Source: Actinomycetota bacterium
GTDB taxonomy: Bacteria; Actinomycetota; Thermoleophilia; Gaiellales; Gaiellaceae
DNA: 5,192 nucleotides
Assembly (NCBI GenBank): GCA_019234175.1
Contig: JAFALP010000317.1
Coordinates: forward strand, 1-5,192
Direction: 5' to 3'
The position numbers and the translations under genes are program-made. Positions within the stretch are counted from its first letter, which is position 1, and each line of letters begins with the position of its first letter. The notes under the pieces were generated by a model. It had not been told where the DNA came from, made no database searches, and saw only the letters and a list, made by a program, of their open reading frames with translations. Positions 1 to 5,192 of the stretch are shown here, piece after piece.

Positions 1-476
1 AGCAGCGGCGGGTGGTTGACGACGGCGCGCGCGATCGAGACGCGCTGCTGCTCGCCGCCCGAGAGCTCGTCGGGGAACGAGTTCATCTTGTGCGCGAGCC
101 CGACCATGTTCATCACCTCGGGCACCTTGCGGCGGATGTTCGCGCGCGTTTCCCCCTGCACCTTGAGCGCATATGCGACGTTGTCGGCGGCGCTGCGGCT
201 CGGGAGCAGCTTGAAGTCCTGGAACACGCAGCCGACGTTGCGGCGCAGCAGCGGCACCTTGCCGTGCTTCAGGCGCGTGAGGTCGCGGCCGCCGACCATG
301 ATCCGCCCCGCAGTCGGCTCGATCTCCTTCAGCAGGAGCTTGATGAGCGTCGACTTGCCGGAGCCGGACGCGCCGACGATGAAGACGAACTCGCCCTTCT
401 CGATGACGAACGTGACGCCCTTGAGCGCGGCGACGTCGGGCTCGTACACCTTCGTGACGTCGTCGAAGGCGATCAT
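1..476 (-). CDS. ftsE: Cell-division ABC transporter ATP-binding protein FtsE (3' end outside window)
   Basis: FtsE is the cytoplasmic ATPase that pairs with the membrane protein FtsX to control cell-wall hydrolases at the division septum. The visible 158 residues begin MIAFDDVTKVYEPDV. They contain the Walker A motif GASGSGKST (about 35-43), the Q-loop in CVFQDFKLL (Gln about 86) and the signature LSGGEQQR (138-145). The frame then runs off the left edge before Walker B. The phrases KGEFVFIVGASGSGKST and RRNVGCVFQDFKLL are characteristic of FtsE rather than of LolD or MacB-type ATPases. The gene follows prfB on the same strand, and prfB-ftsE-ftsX is a known conserved order, so ftsX is expected just outside the window. 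The start is uncertain: ATG at 476 fits family N-termini, but the frame stays open to a GTG at 551, which would add 25 residues. Neither start has a clear Shine-Dalgarno sequence. The family call is firm and the start is tentative. Confidence 0.93.
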   Translation of the reverse strand, partial: MIAFDDVTKVYEPDVAALKGVTFVIEKGEFVFIVGASGSGKSTLIKLLLKEIEPTAGRIMVGGRDLTRLKHGKVPLLRRNVGCVFQDFKLLPSRSAADNVAYALKVQGETRANIRRKVPEVMNMVGLAHKMNSFPDELSGGEQQRVSIARAVVNHPPL

Positions 477-613
477 CGAGCCGGCGCCGACAGGCGTCCG
501 CTCCACGTCGCCGACGGTCAGCGGCTGTGGCTCTATCTCAAGCTCTGTCACAAATCGACCCGGTCGCAGAGACCCCGCACCAAAGGGAGGAGTCTAGCGG
601 ACGGTTCGGCGAG

Positions 614-1712
614 CTAGTTCCCGTTTCCTGCCGCGTGCAGCAGATATGCGCGGATGAAGCCGTCGAGGTCGCCGTCGAGCACGCCCTGCGCGTTCCCCAC
701 CTCGAAGCCGGTTCGCGCGTCCTTCACCTGCTGGTACGGGTGCAGGACGTAGCTGCGGATGGCGTTGCCGCCGAAGCCCATGTTGACGCCGCCGCGCTCG
801 CGGGCGAGCTCGGCCTCGCGCTCCTCCTCCGCCTTCTCGGCGAGCCGCGAGCGCAGGATCTTCATCGCCGTCTCCTTGTTCGCCGACTGGCTGCGCTCGT
901 TCTGCACGGAGACGACGATGTTCGTGGGGAGGTGCGTGATGCGCACGGCGCTGTCGGTCTTGTTCACATGCTGGCCGCCGGCGCCGGAGGAACGGAACGT
1001 GTCGATGCGGATCTCGTCGTCGTCGATGTCGACTGCCTCGGCGTCGTCGAGGAGCGGCGCGACGATCACCTGCGCGAAGCTCGTGTGCCGTCGGTGCGCA
1101 GAGTCGAACGGGCTGAGGCGCACAAGGCGGTGCTTGCCGCGTTCGGCCTTGAGGATGCCGTATGCGTTCTCGCCCTTGATCGTGAGCGTCGCCGACTTGA
1201 TGCCGTACTCCTCGCCCGGGCTCGTCTCGAGGATCTCCGTCTGGAATCCCCGCCGCTCGGCCCAGCGCAGGTACATGCGCAGGAGGATCTCCGCCCAGTC
1301 CTGCGCGTCGGTGCCGCCCGCGTCCGCCTGGATGGTGACGACCGCGTCGCCCGCGTCGTACTCGCCGGAGAAGAGCGCGTCCTCCTGCAGCTGTGCGAGC
1401 TCCTGCTGCGTCTCGCGCAGGACCGGCTCCAGCTCCTCGTCCGGGAACGTGCCCGCGCCCTCGTCCAGGAACGCGACGTTGGACTGCAGCCGCTGGTAGC
1501 GCTCGAGCTTGCGCTGCGTGCGCGTGTGCTCGGCCGACAGCTTCGCGGCGCGCTGCTGGTCGCTCCAGAAATCGGGTCGGGCGAGCTCGTCCTCCAGCTC
1601 GGCGAGGCGGGTCGTCAGCGAGGCGACGTCAAAGGTAACCACGGACCCAGTCGAGCTGGGCCCCGATCTCCTCGAGCTGTTCCTGCAGCGTGCGTTCGCG
1701 TTCGTCCGCCAT
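614..1712 (-). CDS. prfB: Peptide chain release factor 2 (RF2), expressed through a programmed +1 frameshift
   Basis: RF2 recognises UGA and UAA stop codons in the ribosomal A site and triggers release of the finished protein. The zero frame starts at ATG 1712 (MADERERTLQ) and reaches an in-frame TGA at 1631-1629 after 27 codons ending RGYL. Skipping one base at 1631 continues as DVASLTTRLAELEDELARPD to TAG at 616-614. This gives 365 residues, the same length as E. coli RF2. The coiled N-terminal domain is followed by the RF2-specific stop-reading tripeptide SPF (about 200-202, in RLSPFDSAHR) and the catalytic GGQ (about 245-247, in SSGAGGQHVNKT). The residue four before the first Gly of GGQ is Ser, not the unusual Thr of E. 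coli K-12. The ATG at 1712 is the only usual start codon (ATG, GTG or TTG) after the upstream in-frame TGA at 1739-1737. There is no Shine-Dalgarno sequence near it. A continuous 369-codon frame from ATG 1723 also exists, but its first 31 residues are out-of-frame translation and do not resemble RF2. Confidence 0.96.
1628..1643 (-). promoter_or_regulatory. prfB programmed +1 frameshift (recoding) site
   Basis: On the coding strand the site reads CGTGGTTACCTTTGAC: codons CGT GGT TAC CTT, then the stop TGA followed by C. Slippage of the Leu-tRNA from CTT to TTT moves the ribosome into the +1 frame at GAC. This is the textbook RF2 autoregulatory switch. When RF2 is scarce, the poorly terminated UGA-C pauses the ribosome and frameshifting makes more RF2. 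The RGYL-D peptide across the site matches the conserved family sequence. The enhancing Shine-Dalgarno-like AGGGGG found upstream of CTT in E. coli is not present. Here that position is CGTGGT, with only weak complementarity expected to 16S rRNA. Confidence 0.95.
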
Positions 1713-1721
1713 AGCGCGGGC

Positions 1722-1751
1722 ATCGTAGCGGCGCAGTCACGAGTTCCTCAC
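1722..1751 (-). promoter_or_regulatory. Putative prfB promoter, possibly giving a leaderless transcript
   Basis: On the coding strand there is a TACGAT hexamer (1727-1722) that fits the actinobacterial TANNNT -10 consensus. Its last base is followed by nine bases and then the A of the prfB ATG at 1712, so transcription may begin at or very near the start codon. Eighteen bases upstream of the hexamer is GTGAGG (1751-1746), a partial match to TTGACA that keeps the TGA core. Absence of a Shine-Dalgarno sequence before ATG 1712 fits a leaderless mRNA. Such hexamers also occur by chance, so this is a suggestion from pattern and position only. Confidence 0.4.
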
Positions 1752-1762
1752 GCTTCCGTGTG

Positions 1763-1775
1763 GGGGAGTGTCCCC
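1763..1775. repeat. Short palindrome between the response regulator gene and prfB
   Basis: The plus strand reads GGGGA-GTG-TCCCC, a perfect 5-base inverted repeat with a 3-base centre. It begins ten bases past the response regulator stop codon (TAG at 1788-1786). As RNA from the minus strand it could form a small hairpin ending the upstream operon. However, the stem is short and no U-run follows, so it is a poor intrinsic terminator. It could also be a protein-binding site, a short dispersed palindromic repeat or chance in GC-rich DNA. Confidence 0.3.
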
Positions 1776-1785
1776 GGTTGGTCCT

Positions 1786-2391
1786 CTAGAGCCACCCCTT
1801 CTCGACGGCGAGGTCGACGGCCTCGCGGCGATTGCGGGCGCCGAGCTTGCGGATGGACGCGCTCAAGTAGTTGCGAACGGTGCCCTCGCTCAGGTGCAGC
1901 GCAGCGGCGATGTCGGCGGCGGTGTCATGGCCGGCGGCGGCGGCGAGCACCTCGTGCTCGCGCTGCGTGAGCGGGCTCGTGCCTTCCGTGATCGCCGCGG
2001 CGGCCAGGGACGGGTCGACGGCGCGACCTCCGGCAGCCACGGTTCGCACCGCGTCGGCGAGCCGGTCGGCGGGCGCGTCCTTGAGCAGGAAGCCGCTCGC
2101 ACCGTTCTCGAGCGCCCGCCTCAGGTAGCCCGGCCGCCCGAACGTCGTGAGGATGAGCACCCTCGTCGACGGATGGTCGCGCGCGAGCGCCGCCGCCGCC
2201 GCGATGCCGTCGATGCCCGGCATCTCGATATCGAGCAGCGCGACGTCGGGCATGGTCGCCGCCGCGGCGCCGGCGACGTCGTCACCCCGGTCGACCTGCG
2301 ACACGACCTCGATGTCGGGCTCGAGCGCGAGCAGGCTCGCGAGCGCGCCGCGCACCATCGCCTGGTCCTCCGCGATGAGCACGCGGATCAC
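1786..2391 (-). CDS. DesR-like response regulator, NarL/FixJ family (receiver plus LuxR-type HTH)
   Basis: This is a 201-residue cytoplasmic transcription factor, presumably phosphorylated by the kinase encoded just upstream. The receiver domain (about 1-120) has the acidic pair Glu8-Asp9 in LIAEDQ, the phospho-acceptor Asp54 in ALLDIEMPG, Thr82/Thr83 in LTTFGRPGY and Lys104 in FLLKDAP. The C-terminal LuxR-type helix-turn-helix (about 137-196) opens with LTQREHEVL and has the recognition region LSEGTVRNYLSASIRKLGARN. The phrases LTTFxRPGY, GTVRNY and the final EKGWL closely recall DesR and related B. subtilis regulators. The GTG start (2391-2389) overlaps the kinase stop as GTGA, which implies translational coupling and fixes the start. 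A much longer open frame upstream is only a shadow of the kinase gene. Likely targets are the promoter of this operon, which is outside the window, and perhaps other envelope genes. Length is normal for the family. Confidence 0.93.
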   Translation of the reverse strand: MIRVLIAEDQAMVRGALASLLALEPDIEVVSQVDRGDDVAGAAAATMPDVALLDIEMPGIDGIAAAAALARDHPSTRVLILTTFGRPGYLRRALENGASGFLLKDAPADRLADAVRTVAAGGRAVDPSLAAAAITEGTSPLTQREHEVLAAAAGHDTAADIAAALHLSEGTVRNYLSASIRKLGARNRREAVDLAVEKGWL

Positions 2392-3473
2392 TGCGACACC
2401 GGGACGACGAGCTGCAAACGGAAGCCGCCGTCGGGCCGCGGCCCGGCCTCGAGGCGCCCGCGCAGGCGCGCAGCCCGCTCGCTGAGACCGGCGAGGCCGC
2501 TCCCCGCCGGCGCCGCCTGCGACGACGCGGCGCCGTCGTCCTCGACGACGAGCGTGGCCTCGCCGGCGCGGTCGGAGATGCGGACGGCGCAATGCGCGGC
2601 GCCGCTGTGGCGGAGGACGTTCGTCGTCCCCTCGCGCACGGCCCAGGCGAACACTTCGTCGACGTCGGCAGGCAGCCGAACCTGCGCCCCGTCGACCTCG
2701 TAGGCGATGCCCGCCGCTGCGAGTGCGCTCTGGGCGCCGGCGAGCGCGTCGACGAGCGCGAGCTGCCGGTAACCCTGCACCGCCTCGCGCACCTCGGCGA
2801 GCGCCTGCCGTCCGACCGCCTGGACGTCGGCGAGCTCTGCCGCCGCGCGCTTCGCATCGGTCTCGATCAGCTTCGCCGCCAGCTCGCTCTTCAGGTTGAT
2901 CACCGAGAGGCTGTGCCCGAGCAGGTCGTGCAGGTCGCGCGCGATCCGCAGCCGCTCGTCGGTCACCGCGAAGCGCGCAAGCTCGTGCCGTGCCGCCTGC
3001 AGCTCGCGGTTGACGCGGATCTGCCGGTTGAACGCGGTCATCATCGTCCCGATCGCGACGATGACGAGCACGTACGACGCGACCGCATCGCCCTTCGAGC
3101 CTGTCGCCGTGGCCGCGATGCCGACGCCGACGGCCGTCGCGACGACGATGACGAGCGCCGCGTCCGCGCGGAGGCGCATCCCCGCAGCCGCGACGAAGTA
3201 GACGAAGAGGATCGCGAACGACCCAGGCGCGCCGAGGCTCAGCATCACGATGGGAAGGACGAGGAGCGCGGCGATGAAGACGAGCGTCGCGCGCGGCCCG
3301 AGCCGGAGCCGGTACCCCGCACGCATCGTCAGCACGTAGAGCGCGACGAAGGAGATCCACAACACCGTCGTCACCGCGACGCGCGCCGTCCCCATCGAGC
3401 TTCGGTAGAGGTCGGAGACGGGCCCGACGATGAACAGGAGCCCGACCCCGACCCCGGCCGTGAGCCGAAGCAT
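2388..3473 (-). CDS. DesK-like membrane sensor histidine kinase (HisKA_3 / HATPase_c)
   Basis: The 361-residue protein has an N-terminal membrane domain with five to six hydrophobic segments (about 6-20, 31-50, 61-80, 84-98, 103-122 and 130-147). These have very short loops and no extracytoplasmic sensor domain, as in kinases that sense the membrane itself or a transport complex. A short linker (about 148-170) leads to the dimerisation and phospho-acceptor helix RIARDLHDLLGHSLS with His182, followed by INLKSELAAKLI, very like DesK. The ATPase domain shows the N-box with Asn285 in REGTTNVLRHS, the G1 box VVEDDG (309-314) and the G2 box GSGLAGL (324-330). It lies 52 bases after the permease stop, and its own TGA overlaps the regulator start. 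ATG 3473 was chosen because it sits just before the first membrane segment. GTG codons at 3545, 3557 and 3578 would add a polar, Arg- and Pro-rich stretch and overlap the permease gene. None of these starts has a clear ribosome binding site. Confidence 0.9.
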   Translation of the reverse strand: MLRLTAGVGVGLLFIVGPVSDLYRSSMGTARVAVTTVLWISFVALYVLTMRAGYRLRLGPRATLVFIAALLVLPIVMLSLGAPGSFAILFVYFVAAAGMRLRADAALVIVVATAVGVGIAATATGSKGDAVASYVLVIVAIGTMMTAFNRQIRVNRELQAARHELARFAVTDERLRIARDLHDLLGHSLSVINLKSELAAKLIETDAKRAAAELADVQAVGRQALAEVREAVQGYRQLALVDALAGAQSALAAAGIAYEVDGAQVRLPADVDEVFAWAVREGTTNVLRHSGAAHCAVRISDRAGEATLVVEDDGAASSQAAPAGSGLAGLSERAARLRGRLEAGPRPDGGFRLQLVVPVSQ

Positions 3474-3525
3474 CTGACCGGGGCCGGGCTCGAAGGCCCG
3501 AACGGGCTCGACGAGCGACGTGAGG

Positions 3526-4263
3526 CTAGGCCTTCTTCGTGTCACGGACGTAGGCACGCCTGGCGAGAATGGTCGCACCGATCGTCCATGCGGCGATCAC
3601 GACCCATCCCTTCGTCCCCCAGCCCGACCCGCCGAGGCCGATGTGCGCGGCCTGCACGAGCCAGTACGACGGGAGCCCCTGGCCGATGACATGGAGCGCC
3701 CCGTGATTGCCGAGCGGGAACCAGACACCGCCGAGGAACGCGAGCAGCGCCGTGGAGCCGCCGAGCGCCGGGCCGATCGACTCGGACGTGATCACGTGCC
3801 CGATGAAGATGCCGAGCGCGGCGAACGGGATGAGGCCGATGAGGATGAACCACGTCATCTTCACCCAGTTGCCCGCGTCGAGGCGGACACCGAGCGCCGC
3901 GCCTGCGGCGTACAACAGCCCGATGGTGATGAGGCACATCGCGTAGCCGGTCAGCACCTTCGTGCGGAAGTACGTGCGCGGCGACAGCGGGGTGATTCGC
4001 AGCTGCCGGTTCCAGCCGACGCCGCGCTCCGCGGCGATGCGTGCGCCCGTGGAGAGCATCGCGTTCATCGTCCCGAACGCGAGGAGACCGACCATGAAGT
4101 AGAGCGGCGCGGAGATGCCACTACCGTTCAGGTCGTGCACGTGCCGGTTCGGGGCGGCGATGAGGATGTAGAGAAGGAGCGGGAATCCGAACGCGAAGAT
4201 GAGGAAGCGCCGGTTGCGGAACGTGCGAAGCAGCTCGTACTTGGCGTAGGTGGTGAACGTCAT
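3526..4263 (-). CDS. ABC-2 type transporter permease
   Basis: This is a 245-residue integral membrane protein that would form the pore of the exporter, probably as a homodimer because no second permease gene is visible. About six membrane segments can be seen (near 20-37, 51-71, 103-125, 135-157, 163-184 and 218-234). Between the second and third is the cytoplasmic stretch AAERGVGWNRQLRITPLSPR, typical of ABC-2 permeases related to DrrB, where it contacts the ATPase. The C-terminus RRAYVRDTKKA is basic and presumably cytoplasmic. The ATG at 4263 overlaps the ATPase stop as ATGA and has an AGGAGG ribosome binding site four bases upstream, so the start is well supported. The open frame extends 45 codons further into the ATPase gene, but that part is Arg-rich shadow sequence. 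The substrate is unknown. Relatives export antibiotics, lipids or other hydrophobic compounds. Confidence 0.92.
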   Translation of the reverse strand: MTFTTYAKYELLRTFRNRRFLIFAFGFPLLLYILIAAPNRHVHDLNGSGISAPLYFMVGLLAFGTMNAMLSTGARIAAERGVGWNRQLRITPLSPRTYFRTKVLTGYAMCLITIGLLYAAGAALGVRLDAGNWVKMTWFILIGLIPFAALGIFIGHVITSESIGPALGGSTALLAFLGGVWFPLGNHGALHVIGQGLPSYWLVQAAHIGLGGSGWGTKGWVVIAAWTIGATILARRAYVRDTKKA

Positions 4264-5183
4264 TCGTCCTCCTTGGCGGTCAGCTCGACGAATGCTTCCT
4301 CGAGCCCTGCGCCGGCGATCTCGATGTCGGTCGCGTCCTGGTAGCGCGCGAGCAGCGCGCGGATCGCCGTGTCGGAATCGGTGCAGGTGAGCGTCCACGC
4401 CTCCCCCCGGCGCTCGACCTGTGCGACGCCGGGTAGCGATTCGAGCCCGGCCTGGTCGGCGTGCGGGAGCGTGCCGCGGATGTGGCGGCGGCCAACCATC
4501 GCCTTGATCTCGTTCGGCGGCCCATCGGCGACGACCTTGCCGTGCGCCATGAGGATGATGCGGTCGGCGTATGCGTCCGCCTCCTCGAGGTAGTGCGTCG
4601 CGAACAGGACCGTGCGGCCCTCGGCCGCGAACTCGCGCATCGTCGCCCAGAAGGCCCGTCGCGCCTCGACGTCCATCGCCACCGTCGGCTCGTCCAGGAC
4701 GAGCAGGTCGGGATTGCTGACGAGCGCGAGCGCGAAGCGCGCGCGCTGCGTCTCTCCGCCGGAGAGCTTCTGGGTCATCCGGTCGGCGATCTCGTCGATC
4801 CCCGTCAGCGCGATCGCCCGGTCCGGCGTGAACAACCGCGGGTAGAGCGCGGCCACCATCGTGGTCAGCTCGCGCACGGTGAGGTCGCGGATGAGCCCGC
4901 CCGACTGCAGCATCGCGCCGATGCGTCCGGCCTTCACCGATTCGTGCGGGGACGCGCCGAACACCTGCACGGCGCCCTCGTCGGGGTCGAGCAGGCCGAG
5001 CATCATGTCGATGGTCGTGGACTTGCCGGCGCCGTTCGGCCCCAGCAGCGCGACCGTCTCTCCCGCCTGGATGCTGAGGTCGATCCCGCGGACGGCGTGC
5101 ACGGGGCCGCGCTCGCCCGGGAAGGACTTCACGAGTCCCTGCACCGTCACCCCGGAGGTGCCGGCGACGGGCATTCGTGTCAT
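4260..5183 (-). CDS. ABC transporter ATP-binding protein, drug/lipid exporter type (DrrA-like)
   Basis: The 307-residue cytoplasmic ATPase powers the ABC-2 permease encoded next to it. Visible motifs are Walker A GPNGAGKST (48-56), Q-loop Gln93 in MLQSGGL, signature LSGGETQR (140-147), Walker B LLVLDEP (160-166), a D-loop written VAMD and H-loop His197 in FATHYLEEADAYADRI. The region after about 230 is a DrrA-type C-terminal extension ending in IAGAGLEEAFVELT, the usual tail of two-component exporter ATPases. All catalytic residues are present, so it should be active. It is the first gene of the operon seen here, and only nine bases of upstream sequence are in the window, so its promoter cannot be seen. 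ATG 5183 is annotated. A second in-frame ATG at 5174 lies nine bases after a weak GGAA and is an equally reasonable start, making a protein three residues shorter. The TGA stop overlaps the permease start. Confidence 0.95.
   Translation of the reverse strand: MTRMPVAGTSGVTVQGLVKSFPGERGPVHAVRGIDLSIQAGETVALLGPNGAGKSTTIDMMLGLLDPDEGAVQVFGASPHESVKAGRIGAMLQSGGLIRDLTVRELTTMVAALYPRLFTPDRAIALTGIDEIADRMTQKLSGGETQRARFALALVSNPDLLVLDEPTVAMDVEARRAFWATMREFAAEGRTVLFATHYLEEADAYADRIILMAHGKVVADGPPNEIKAMVGRRHIRGTLPHADQAGLESLPGVAQVERRGEAWTLTCTDSDTAIRALLARYQDATDIEIAGAGLEEAFVELTAKEDE
4268..4273 (-). promoter_or_regulatory. Strong ribosome binding site for the permease, inside the ATPase gene
   Basis: The coding strand reads AGGAGG, then ACGA, then the permease ATG. 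It lies within the last codons of the ATPase gene (…AKEDE) and, with the ATGA overlap, should couple the two proteins at matched amounts. The 4-base spacing is a little short. It is the only clear Shine-Dalgarno sequence next to a start codon in the window. Confidence 0.8.
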
Positions 5184-5192
5184 TTCCAGCGT

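Noticed and set aside
591..596. TAGACT on the minus strand as a -10 box for ftsE
   Set aside because: No acceptable -35 hexamer is found at 16-18 bases upstream, and it lies far from either ftsE start. Cotranscription with prfB is simpler.
552..613. Intrinsic terminator after prfB
   Set aside because: No stem of useful length followed by a U-run is present between prfB and ftsE.
527..1714. Long plus-strand ORF of 395 codons antisense to prfB
   Set aside because: The protein is Arg-, Val- and Leu-rich low-complexity text typical of antisense frames in GC-rich DNA, with no recognisable domain. It is fully explained by prfB opposite.
614..1723. Continuous 369-codon prfB frame starting at ATG 1723, needing no frameshift
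   Set aside because: Its first 31 residues are Arg- and Ser-rich and unlike RF2. The zero frame from ATG 1712 gives the conserved RGYL-(UGA)-D junction and a 365-residue protein.
1763..1785. Strong rho-independent terminator after the regulator gene
   Set aside because: The stem is only five base pairs, and the following transcript is CCCACACGG with no U-tract.
1786..3360. 524-codon minus-strand frame ending in the response regulator
   Set aside because: The upstream portion is Arg- and Ala-rich translation of the kinase gene in another frame. The regulator begins at the GTGA overlap.
1768..4344. Plus-strand ORFs (1768-2703, 2592-3689, 3520-4344) opposite the regulator, kinase and permease
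   Set aside because: They have His-, Asp- and Arg-rich compositions, no motifs, and complete overlap with well-supported genes. They are expected shadows at this GC content.
3526..4398. Permease frame extended upstream to 4398
   Set aside because: The extra 45 residues are shadow translation of the ATPase gene. AGGAGG plus the ATGA overlap clearly mark ATG 4263.

Overview
The window is very GC-rich, and every gene I can support lies on the minus strand, so transcription runs from high to low coordinates. Dense packing, G/C-ending codons, a TANNNT-type -10 box and the prfB-ftsE gene pair all suggest an actinobacterium. My guess is a deep-branching class such as Thermoleophilia/Gaiellales, but this rests on the general look of the proteins and not on any search.

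The layout in transcription order is as follows. At the right end is a four-gene export and sensing operon. It holds an ABC transporter ATPase (5183-4260), an ABC-2 type permease (4263-3526, ATGA overlap), a DesK-like sensor histidine kinase (3473-2388) and a DesR-like NarL/LuxR response regulator (2391-1786, GTGA overlap). Two of the three junctions are 4-base overlaps, which points to translational coupling. The kinase start is the one loose junction. The set resembles the ATPase-permease-kinase-regulator arrangements known from Firmicutes and Actinobacteria, such as B. subtilis YvfR-YvfS-YvfT-YvfU. There a membrane kinase senses membrane or envelope state, or a membrane-active compound, and controls an exporter. 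The substrate cannot be read from the sequence, and the operon promoter lies beyond the right edge.

A 73-base gap (1713-1785) separates this operon from the housekeeping genes. It holds a short palindrome and a plausible promoter for prfB. prfB (1712-614) encodes peptide chain release factor 2. It has an in-frame UGA after codon 27 within CTT-TGA-C, the classic autoregulatory +1 programmed frameshift site. Read through the shift it gives a 365-residue protein with the SPF and GGQ motifs. A simple ORF call would miss the true N-terminus.

Downstream, 62 to 137 bases after prfB depending on the start chosen, is ftsE (476 to beyond base 1). It is the cell-division ABC ATPase, cut off by the left edge before Walker B. 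prfB-ftsE(-ftsX) is a conserved neighbourhood in many Gram-positive bacteria.

No RNA genes, CRISPR arrays, insertion sequences or phage genes are visible. No stretch over 300 bases lacks a gene. I found no convincing new biological system. The most instructive feature is the prfB recoding site, with its weak upstream Shine-Dalgarno element and possibly leaderless mRNA.
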